DNA of 64,000 nucleotides from contig NZ_KB900370.1 in the NCBI RefSeq assembly GCF_000378725.1, positions 124,001-188,000 on the forward strand. The letters run 5' to 3'. Below are positions 34,667 through 40,845 of this stretch, piece by piece. Each line of letters begins with the position of its first letter. Position 1 is the first letter of the stretch. Below the pieces are notes generated by a model that had not been told where the DNA came from, searched no databases, and was given only the letters and a program-made list of their open reading frames with translations. Both the position numbers and the translations under genes were made by a program. This DNA comes from Peptoniphilus lacrimalis DSM 7455 (GTDB lineage: Bacteria; Bacillota; Clostridia; Tissierellales; Peptoniphilaceae).

Positions 34667-34701
34667 AAGTGGGAATTCGCAAAAGAAGGAAAGTGGATGA
34701 T

Positions 34702-35415
34702 ATGATTATTGATTACAGAAGAGAAAATATGGCTGAATCTTTCCGCTTGGCAGTTTTATTGACATTAACGGGTGGATTCCAAGATGCATATTCATACTTT
34801 GCCAGAGGAGGAGTTTTTGCAAATGCCCAAACGGGTAATGTGGTTCTTTTGGCTAAGCAACTTGTTACAGGAAATCTTGAAGGTACAATAAAATACTTAA
34901 TTCCTATAGGAGCATTTTTTATAGGAGTTTTTGTAGCTGTTTTTATTGAAGAAAAATTAGCCGATAAGTTAAAATTTAATTGGCGACAAATGATTTTAGG
35001 CTTTCAAATTCTTATAGTTATTTTTTGTGGCTTTATGCCCGAAAAATATAACAGTATTGTTAATGCACTCTTGTCTTTGTCTTGTTCTATGCAGATTACT
35101 GCTTTTAAAAAAATAAAGGGACTTTCTACAAATACCGCTATGTGTGTTGGAAATATTAGAAATGCTAGTGATCACTTGGCAAGGTTTTTATTTTTAAAAG
35201 AGAGAGGATTTTTTAAAAATGCTATTCATTATTATACAATCATTTTTGTATTTGCTATTGGCGCAGCTTTTGGTTATACCTGTGTTAGCAAATTTTCTTT
35301 AAGAGGTGTTTGGGGAGCTTTGATTTCTTTAATTATTGCTTTTATTCTATTTTTCCTTGAAATTGATGAGGATGAAAGGGAAGAAGATATTAAAGAAGGA
35401 AAGTTAGTTAAGTAA
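34702..35415 (+). CDS. DUF1275 (YoaK-family) membrane protein
   Basis: About 237 residues with five to six hydrophobic helices. 'LLTLTGGFQDAYSYFARGGVFANAQTGNVVLLA' and 'CSMQITAFKKIKGLSTNTAMCVGNIRNASDHLARF' are the two DUF1275 signatures, suggesting an internal repeat of N-x-x-T-G-N/G-N motifs. Function unknown; often called a permease-like protein. The ATG at 34702 is used because the promoter lies too close for earlier starts; GTG 34693 is an alternative. Terminator at 35443. Confidence 0.85.
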   Translation: MIIDYRRENMAESFRLAVLLTLTGGFQDAYSYFARGGVFANAQTGNVVLLAKQLVTGNLEGTIKYLIPIGAFFIGVFVAVFIEEKLADKLKFNWRQMILGFQILIVIFCGFMPEKYNSIVNALLSLSCSMQITAFKKIKGLSTNTAMCVGNIRNASDHLARFLFLKERGFFKNAIHYYTIIFVFAIGAAFGYTCVSKFSLRGVWGALISLIIAFILFFLEIDEDEREEDIKEGKLVK

Positions 35416-35442
35416 AATTTTATATTGTTTTAATAAATAAGG

Positions 35443-35470
35443 GAACTTCAAAAAATGAAGTTCTTTTTTT
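35443..35470 (+). terminator. Terminator after the DUF1275 gene
   Basis: GAACTTC (35443-35449) pairs with GAAGTTC (35457-35463), followed by seven T. Confidence 0.88.
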
Positions 35471-35599
35471 GTTGACTTTAAATGTTAAAAACTGAGAGAA
35501 ATTTCATATTATCTATATATTTTAAAATACCAATAAATTTTTTTATTTTGCTCAATGACTGATAAAAAAACAAAGTTTTATATAAACTATAAAAATGTA

Positions 35600-35628
35600 T
35601 TGACAAACGGAACTGATGTTTTTAAAAT
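35600..35628 (+). promoter_or_regulatory. dinB promoter with SOS-box-like site in the spacer
   Basis: TTGACA (35600-35605), 17-base spacer, TAAAAT (35623-35628). Within the spacer lies GAAC-TGAT-GTTT (35610-35621), one base from the Gram-positive LexA core GAAC-N4-GTTC. Confidence 0.7.
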
Positions 35629-35657
35629 ATATTTAAACAAATGTTTGGGGGGTTTTT

Positions 35658-36896
35658 ATGGATATATTACATGTGGATATGAACAGTTTTTATGTTTCTT
35701 GCGAACTTATAGACAAGCCAAATTTAAAAAGTCAACCCGTTGCTGTTGGTGGAGATGAAAAGTTAAGACACGGGATAATTCTTGCTAAGACTCCTATGGC
35801 AAAAAAGTTTGGAGTTTTAACTGGTGAACCTATATGGCAAGCTAAAAAGAAATGCCCAAATCTTTTAATTTTCCCACCAAATTATGAGAAATACATAAGA
35901 ATTTCCAAGGCTGCTCAAAAAATTTATTATTCTTATACAAATCAAGTTGAACCTTACGGTATGGATGAGTGTTTTTTAGATATCACGGGAAGTAAAAAAC
36001 TTTTTGGAAGTCCTGAAAAGATTGCCTTTGAAATTAAGGAAAGAATAAAAACTGAGCTTAAAGTTACCGTTTCTGTGGGTCTGAGTTTTAATAAAGTCTT
36101 TGCTAAATTGGCAAGTGATATGAGAAAACCTGATTATTGCACTTTTATATATAAGGAAAATTATAAAAAAATTGTATGGCCTTTAAAGGTTCAGGATATG
36201 ATAATGATTGGACCTCAAACTACTAAAAAGCTAAATAAAATCAATATAAAAACCCTAGGAGATTTAGCGGAGGCTGACCCTGAAATTTTGAGAAAAAATT
36301 TGGGCATTAATGGGATAAAAATTTATAATTGGGCAAATGGTATGGATAATACTAGGGTTAAGGATTATTATCAGATTATTCCAATAAAAAGTATAGGCCG
36401 TTCTATAACTTGTAAGGAAGATCTTTTAAATTATGAAGAGGTGAGGGCTGTAATTCAAAAGCTTTGTGAAGATATATCTAAAAGGTTAATAGAGAATAAC
36501 TATCTGGCAAGGGGTGTTAATGTTGGTTATAGAAAAAATAATTTATCTCACGAGAGTTCAGATGTTTTATTAGATTATCCGTCAAATTCCACCCTGGAAA
36601 TTTCAGCTAAGGCTATGGATGTTTTTTTGAAAAACTTTACTTTTAAAGATGATGAAAAAATAAGGGCCTTATATATAAGGGCTATAAAGCTTATACAAAA
36701 TAGAGAGGCTATTCAGGTGGATTTATTTAATGATGTAAAAAAACATTTCAAATACTTAAGTCTGGAAAAAGCTATTTATAATATAAGAAATAGATATGGT
36801 AAAAATTCAATAACTTATGGGAATTTGATAGGGGATTTAAAAATGCCTAATGATGGTAGGGAACTTGTGACAATGCCGACTTCGTTTTGGATTTAA
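35658..36896 (+). CDS. dinB: DNA polymerase IV (Y family)
   Basis: A 412-residue translesion polymerase. 'ILHVDMNSFYVSCELI' and 'VEPYGMDECFLDITG' carry the catalytic acidic residues; 'TVSVGLSFNKVFAKLASDMRKPD' and the helix-hairpin region 'MIGPQTTKKLNKINIKTLGDLAEA' follow, then the little-finger domain. No clear clamp-binding peptide was picked out at the C-terminus. RBS is a G-run (GGGGG) before the ATG. Its promoter contains an SOS-like site. Confidence 0.94.
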   Translation: MDILHVDMNSFYVSCELIDKPNLKSQPVAVGGDEKLRHGIILAKTPMAKKFGVLTGEPIWQAKKKCPNLLIFPPNYEKYIRISKAAQKIYYSYTNQVEPYGMDECFLDITGSKKLFGSPEKIAFEIKERIKTELKVTVSVGLSFNKVFAKLASDMRKPDYCTFIYKENYKKIVWPLKVQDMIMIGPQTTKKLNKINIKTLGDLAEADPEILRKNLGINGIKIYNWANGMDNTRVKDYYQIIPIKSIGRSITCKEDLLNYEEVRAVIQKLCEDISKRLIENNYLARGVNVGYRKNNLSHESSDVLLDYPSNSTLEISAKAMDVFLKNFTFKDDEKIRALYIRAIKLIQNREAIQVDLFNDVKKHFKYLSLEKAIYNIRNRYGKNSITYGNLIGDLKMPNDGRELVTMPTSFWI

Positions 36897-37009
36897 GAAA
36901 AATAAAGAGAAATTATGTAGATAAGATTAGAGGTTTTTATAAACTGATAAATTTGATGCAATTTCTAAGGTAAATTTTATATAATGAGGCGGATCTATTT
37001 TACTATTAT

Positions 37010-37038
37010 TTGAAAAATATATTAATTTCTGCTAAAAT
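37010..37038 (+). promoter_or_regulatory. Promoter of queT
   Basis: TTGAAA (37010-37015), 17-base spacer, TAAAAT (37033-37038). Transcription would start at about 37045, exactly where the preQ1 aptamer begins. A second TATAAT at 36980 lacks a good -35. Confidence 0.75.
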
Positions 37039-37044
37039 CTTTGA

Positions 37045-37086
37045 TGTTGGTTCGAAACCATCCCAACTAAAAAAAACTAAGGAGGA
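37045..37086 (+). ncRNA. preQ1-I riboswitch (translational)
   Basis: Stem GTTGG (37046-37050) pairs with CCAAC (37062-37066 region); the loop TTCGAAACCATC and the A-rich tail TAAAAAAAACTAAGGAGG give the preQ1 class I H-type pseudoknot layout. The final AAGGAGG is the ribosome binding site of the following queT gene, so ligand binding should hide it. Confidence 0.9.
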
Positions 37087-37095
37087 CAATTTAAT

Positions 37096-37551
37096 ATGAA
37101 AGTCAAAGACTTAGCCAAAAATGCTATATTAATTGCAGTTTATATTTTAGCAGTAAATATAAACCCTATAGGATTTATGGCTATTCAATTTCGTGTAGCT
37201 GAAGCACTTTCAGTTATACCATTTTTTAATCGCAAGTTTGTACCTGCCCTTATTATAGGTGGAGCTTTAGCAAACTTATATTCACCACTAGGATTAGTAG
37301 ATATGGCTGTGGGGGGAGCATGTGCCATTATAACTTATATTTTTAGCAAGTACATCGAAAATAATTATATTAACTCATTTATTTTTGCACTTGCATCAGG
37401 CATACTTGTATCTCTAGAATTATATTATACAGCAGGAACACCGTATTTTTTAACAGTTCTAACAGTTGGACTGCCAACATTTGTAATAACTTGCCTTTCA
37501 GTTTATATTATTGAGCATACAAATCTTAAAGATATTATAAAAAGAGCATAA
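37096..37551 (+). CDS. queT: QueT-family preQ1/queuosine-precursor transporter
   Basis: A 151-residue membrane protein with about five helices, the size of an ECF S-component. 'AILIAVYILAVNINPIGFMAIQFRVAEALSVIPFF' and 'GGALANLYSPLGLVDMAVGGACAII' are QueT-family features. It imports a queuosine precursor used for tRNA wobble modification; the preQ1 riboswitch directly upstream strongly supports the assignment. No energising ECF genes lie nearby, so it would use a shared EcfAA'T module. Confidence 0.93.
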   Translation: MKVKDLAKNAILIAVYILAVNINPIGFMAIQFRVAEALSVIPFFNRKFVPALIIGGALANLYSPLGLVDMAVGGACAIITYIFSKYIENNYINSFIFALASGILVSLELYYTAGTPYFLTVLTVGLPTFVITCLSVYIIEHTNLKDIIKRA

Positions 37552-37573
37552 AAAAAAGCAAGCCTAAGCTTGC
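37552..37573 (-). terminator. Terminator of the AraC-type gene (minus strand)
   Basis: GCAAGC (37558-37563) and GCTTGC (37568-37573) form a hairpin; the seven A at 37551-37557 read as a T-run on the minus strand. Confidence 0.8.
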
Positions 37574-37574
37574 C

Positions 37575-37602
37575 ACAGGTCCTATTATAGGGCCTGTTTT
37601 TT
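37575..37602 (+). terminator. Terminator of queT (plus strand)
   Basis: ACAGGTCC (37575-37582) pairs with GGGCCTGT (37590-37597), followed by a T-run. The hairpin overlaps the stop region of the convergent AraC-type gene. Confidence 0.85.
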
Positions 37603-38211
37603 ATATTCATTAGGAGTTAAGCCTACATACTTTTTGAAAGTTGTAGAGAAGTGAGATTGAGAAGAAAATCCGCAATCAAATGAAATAAATTCAAAAGTTT
37701 TCTTATCTTCTTCTATTAAAGCCTTTGCTTTGTTTACCCTTTGTAAATTAATATACTCGCAAAATTTATAACCTGTTTTAATTTTAAACAAATGGCATAG
37801 GTAATTTCTTGAGATATGTAATTTTGAGGCAACTGATTGAAGAGTAATTTTTTTTGTATAATTTTTATTTATATATTCTAAGGCGATTTCTACAAGTTCA
37901 TGGTCATTTTCTTTTAAAGCTAAGGAGAAATTGTTAGAGTATCCTATAAGCATTTTTTCTCCTATTGCACGAAGTTTTTCAGGACTATTTTCCTTGGTAA
38001 ATAATTTTGAACATTTTAGTGCATAGCTTTCAAGGTCCTTATTATATTGAACAAGAAAATATGTGTATAGAAACATATTAAGTTTAGATAAGTATAATTT
38101 AAGTTCTTTAGCAGAGCGTTTAAAGTCTTTTATGTTAGACTCATAAATATCTAAAGCCATATTTATTGAATTAGACTTTAAATTCTTAGCAATATTTAAA
38201 TGATTTATCAT
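37585..38211 (-). CDS. AraC-family transcriptional regulator
   Basis: A 208-residue protein with the two helix-turn-helix motifs of AraC/XylS proteins in the last 100 residues: 'KKITLQSVASKLHISRNYLCHLFKIKTGYKFCEYIN' and 'FEFISFDCGFSSQSHFSTTFKKYVGLTPNEYKK'. The N-terminal 100 residues are helical and of unknown ligand specificity; no cupin is evident. AAGGAG lies six bases before the ATG. It is divergent from the flavodoxin gene and shares its operator region, so it may control it. Confidence 0.92.
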   Translation of the reverse strand: MINHLNIAKNLKSNSINMALDIYESNIKDFKRSAKELKLYLSKLNMFLYTYFLVQYNKDLESYALKCSKLFTKENSPEKLRAIGEKMLIGYSNNFSLALKENDHELVEIALEYINKNYTKKITLQSVASKLHISRNYLCHLFKIKTGYKFCEYINLQRVNKAKALIEEDKKTFEFISFDCGFSSQSHFSTTFKKYVGLTPNEYKKQAL

Positions 38212-38271
38212 TTCATACTCCTTTTTTAAAGATATTATATTAATTTTTTATAATTTATTGACTATACTTAT

Positions 38272-38300
38272 ATTATAATAGGTATGAGATTGATAGTCAA
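38272..38300 (-). promoter_or_regulatory. Promoter of the AraC-type gene
   Basis: On the minus strand, TTGACT (plus 38295-38300) and TATAAT (plus 38272-38277) are separated by 17 bases. The -35 box lies inside the Fur-box-like palindrome. Confidence 0.85.
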
Positions 38301-38306
38301 TATCAA
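38290..38306. promoter_or_regulatory. Fur-box-like palindrome between AraC-type gene and flavodoxin
   Basis: TTGATAGTCAATATCAA: TTGATA and TATCAA are perfect inverted halves around five bases. Compared with the Fur 7-1-7 consensus TGATAATnATTATCA, 12 of the 14 specified bases match. It sits 30-46 bases before the flavodoxin start and covers the regulator's -35 box. A further TTGACTAT/ATAGTCAA inverted pair (38258-38265, 38293-38300) overlaps it. Confidence 0.55.
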
Positions 38307-38335
38307 AAAAAGTTAAATAAATGGAGGATGAAAAA

Positions 38336-38764
38336 ATGAGCAAAGTAAATGTAATTTATTGGTCAGGAACTGGTCATACTGAAGCTATGGCTAATGCAAT
38401 TGTTAAGGGAGCTGAAGGAGCAGGAGCAGAAGTTAAATTAATTCCTGTTGGTCAAGCAACTGAAGACGATGTAAAGGAAGTTGAAAATATAGCATTCGGT
38501 TGCCCAGCTATGGGTTCTGAAGAACTAGAAGAAACTGAAATGAGACCATTTATGGATAATGTAAATTCTTTATTATCAGGTAAAAAAGTTTTATTATTCG
38601 GTTCTTATGAATGGGCTGACGGTGAATGGATGAGACTTTGGCAAGAAGAAGTTGAAGGAACTGGAGCTAATTTAATAGCTGATGGTTTTGCTGCTTATGA
38701 TGATCCAGATGAAGATGCTCTTGAAGAATGTGAAGCTTTAGGAAAGGAATTAGCTAACGCTTAA
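38336..38764 (+). CDS. Flavodoxin
   Basis: About 142 residues, acidic, short-chain flavodoxin. 'VIYWSGTGHTEAMANAI' is the FMN phosphate loop (S/T-G-T-G-x-T), with the aromatic Trp beside it, and 'FGSYEWADGEWM' is the second FMN loop. It replaces ferredoxin as an electron carrier, classically under iron limitation; the Fur-box-like site upstream fits. ATG 38336 is chosen because GGAGG (38323-38327) precedes it; the in-frame ATG 38321 overlaps that RBS. Confidence 0.95.
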   Translation: MSKVNVIYWSGTGHTEAMANAIVKGAEGAGAEVKLIPVGQATEDDVKEVENIAFGCPAMGSEELEETEMRPFMDNVNSLLSGKKVLLFGSYEWADGEWMRLWQEEVEGTGANLIADGFAAYDDPDEDALEECEALGKELANA

Positions 38765-38776
38765 TTAATTCTATCA

Positions 38777-39358
38777 ATGTATAAAAAATTTGTTATAGAT
38801 TTTTACAAACATATCAAAAAATTTGATGATTTTGAATATCTTGTAGCAATTTTACAAGCACAAATTGCCCCCACTTCAAAAAACTTGAAGCTGGGGACAA
38901 TGTTAAATTTGAGGAACGGTAAAAGACCTACAAGGGATTATTTTTTACTTTATAAGGATTCTATAAAGGAAAAACTTGACATAGATTTTTGCGTATTGCG
39001 CTCAAGTGATGAGAGTGTTTTAGTATATTTTTATAAGGCAAAAAGGCTTTTGAAAAAGTTACAAGAAAAAAAGATCATTAATTTTCTTAGTCCTTTGGGC
39101 TATGAAGATTGTAAAAAAATTGGAGATTACTTAGAAAAATTACAGGAAAGATTCACAGGGGCTTGTCCTGATGAAATCGGAATATTTTTAGGCTATCCCC
39201 TAAAAGATGTAATTGATTTTAAAAATAAAGACAAAAAAAATTGCAAATGTGTAGGATATTGGAAGTGCTTTAATAATATTGAAAGTTCCAAAAAAGCTTT
39301 TGCAAGATATGACAAGGTAAAATATGAAGAAATAAAAAAAATAGTGAGTTCTATGTAA
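38777..39358 (+). CDS. DUF3793-family protein
   Basis: A 193-residue soluble protein. 'LQAQIAPTSKNLKLGTMLNL', and 'CPDEIGIFLGYPLKDVIDFKN...CKCVGYWKCFNN' match the DUF3793 family known from clostridia, where it is often beside flavodoxin. Conserved Cys (in 'CKCVGYWKC') could bind metal. It lies 12 bp after flavodoxin with no terminator between them, so they are probably co-transcribed and share iron-related control. Biochemical role unknown. Confidence 0.85.
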   Translation: MYKKFVIDFYKHIKKFDDFEYLVAILQAQIAPTSKNLKLGTMLNLRNGKRPTRDYFLLYKDSIKEKLDIDFCVLRSSDESVLVYFYKAKRLLKKLQEKKIINFLSPLGYEDCKKIGDYLEKLQERFTGACPDEIGIFLGYPLKDVIDFKNKDKKNCKCVGYWKCFNNIESSKKAFARYDKVKYEEIKKIVSSM

Positions 39359-39387
39359 GATAAACATAAAAGTTCACTATTTTTTTA
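39334..39387. terminator. Bidirectional hairpin between DUF3793 gene and alr
   Basis: The A-run plus ATAGTGA (ending 39347) pairs with TCACTAT plus T-run (39374-39387); an inner TATGT/ACATA adds to the stem. The left arm lies within the last codons of the DUF3793 gene. Confidence 0.75.
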
Positions 39388-39418
39388 TTTATTAATTTAA
39401 TTATTATAATATAATTTT

Positions 39419-40585
39419 TTATAAATCTCTAACCAAATCTCTGTGGCATTTAATTTTGTTGTTCTCAATAAATGTTATAGGCATTCTGTAATTTAAGTGG
39501 TCTATAAAGGAAAGTTCAATATCTCCTGTAAGCTGACATAAATCAAAAGCACTTATCTCCTCATCACCATCTTTTCCCAATAAAACAGCTACATCATCAA
39601 TTTTACAATCAATACCTGTAGCATCTACCATAAACTGGTCCATGCATATATTACCAATTTGTGGGCATTTTTTTCCACCGATAAGGACACTGAACTTGCC
39701 TGATAAGATTCTAGGAAATCCGTCTGCATATCCAAGAGGTATGGTTACAACTTTTGTATCTTTTGTAGCTATATATTTGTGACCGTAACTTACTCCTTGA
39801 CCTTTTTTAATAGTTTTTATATTGGCAATCATTGCAAAAACTTGCAAATCTTTTTTTAAAGGGAGTTTTTCATCCTTAAAAAATCCTTTATATAAACCGT
39901 GCATTATAGCACCTGGTCTAACCATATCAAGATCATATTCTCGGTGTTTTAAAATAGAGGCAGAGTTTGATATATGTTTTAAACCTAAATTTACTCCTGC
40001 ATTTTCGATTTCTTTAGTGAAAGATGTGAATGTGTCAAATTGTTTTTTTGTGAAATCTTCATCTACATCAGCTTTAGCAAAATGTGAAAAAACTCCATCA
40101 ATTTTGATGTTGGAAAGTTTTGAAATTTTTATAATATCAAAAAAAGCTTCCTTTCCAGGAATAAAACCGACTCTATTCATGCCTGTATCAATGGACAAGT
40201 GAATTTTTCCAACTTTTCCATATTTCTTACATATTTCGTTATAGTCTTTACAATTATCGTATGAATAAATATTAGGCATTATATCATACTTACACAAGTC
40301 TTCTAAAAGATAGGAAGGAGTATAACCCAGTATCAAGATATTAATATCTTTAAAATGTTTTCTCAGAGAAATACCTTCACTAAGAGTTGCTACTCCAAAA
40401 TAATTTATTCCAAATTTTACCGAAGCTTCAGTTAGTTCTAAAGCCCCTGCTCTATAACCGTCACTTTTAATGACGCACATAATTTTGCTATTTTTATTTA
40501 TAATTGATTTAATATATTTTAAATTACTTATATAATTATCTAAGTTAACCTCTACCCAAGCACTTCTCGTGGGATTTTTATACAT
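39419..40585 (-). CDS. alr: Alanine racemase
   Basis: A 388-residue PLP enzyme making D-Ala for peptidoglycan. 'SAWVEVNLDNYISNLKYI' opens it; the PLP Lys is in 'IMCVIKSDGYRAGALE', where the usual KANAYGHG reads KSDGYRAG. 'KIHLSIDTGMNRVGF', 'VFSHFAKAD', 'GQGVSYGHKYIA' and 'IPLGYADGFPR' are present. Length and domain order are normal. RBS GGGGGAAAG precedes the ATG. It stands alone behind its own promoter. Confidence 0.95.
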   Translation of the reverse strand: MYKNPTRSAWVEVNLDNYISNLKYIKSIINKNSKIMCVIKSDGYRAGALELTEASVKFGINYFGVATLSEGISLRKHFKDINILILGYTPSYLLEDLCKYDIMPNIYSYDNCKDYNEICKKYGKVGKIHLSIDTGMNRVGFIPGKEAFFDIIKISKLSNIKIDGVFSHFAKADVDEDFTKKQFDTFTSFTKEIENAGVNLGLKHISNSASILKHREYDLDMVRPGAIMHGLYKGFFKDEKLPLKKDLQVFAMIANIKTIKKGQGVSYGHKYIATKDTKVVTIPLGYADGFPRILSGKFSVLIGGKKCPQIGNICMDQFMVDATGIDCKIDDVAVLLGKDGDEEISAFDLCQLTGDIELSFIDHLNYRMPITFIENNKIKCHRDLVRDL

Positions 40586-40605
40586 ATTCTTTCCCCCTTT
40601 AGAAT

Positions 40606-40634
40606 ATTATATCATAGGGGAAAAAGCCTTTAAA
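40606..40634 (-). promoter_or_regulatory. Promoter of alr
   Basis: On the minus strand TTTAAA (plus 40629-40634), 17-base spacer, TATAAT (plus 40606-40611). Confidence 0.65.
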
Positions 40635-40781
40635 TAAAAAATATTTGAAAAATATTTAGGCTTATTTATAAAGTCTTTTGATATTTTTTAAGAAACATTA
40701 TATTTTTTAATGATTGTATGTTTTCTTATTTTTTATAAGTATGCAAAATTACCTTTACTTTAAATTTTTTATATTTTGCCA

Positions 40782-40820
40782 TCAAAAAACCCCAAAATCT
40801 TTATAGCGGATTTTGAGGTT
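40782..40820 (-). terminator. Terminator of the nfn gene (minus strand)
   Basis: Positions 40788-40799 and 40809-40820 pair over 12 positions with one mismatch; the A-run at 40784-40789 reads as T-run on the minus strand. Confidence 0.82.
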
Positions 40821-40845
40821 TACTTAAATAAGCTAGATTAATTTT

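Noticed and set aside
34669-34701. GTG 34669 as the start of the DUF1275 gene
   Set aside because: It lies immediately after the -10 box, before the expected RNA start, so it would not be in the mRNA.
35555-35758. 67-residue open frame upstream of and overlapping dinB
   Set aside because: It crosses the dinB promoter and the dinB start in another frame, has no RBS and no recognisable motif.
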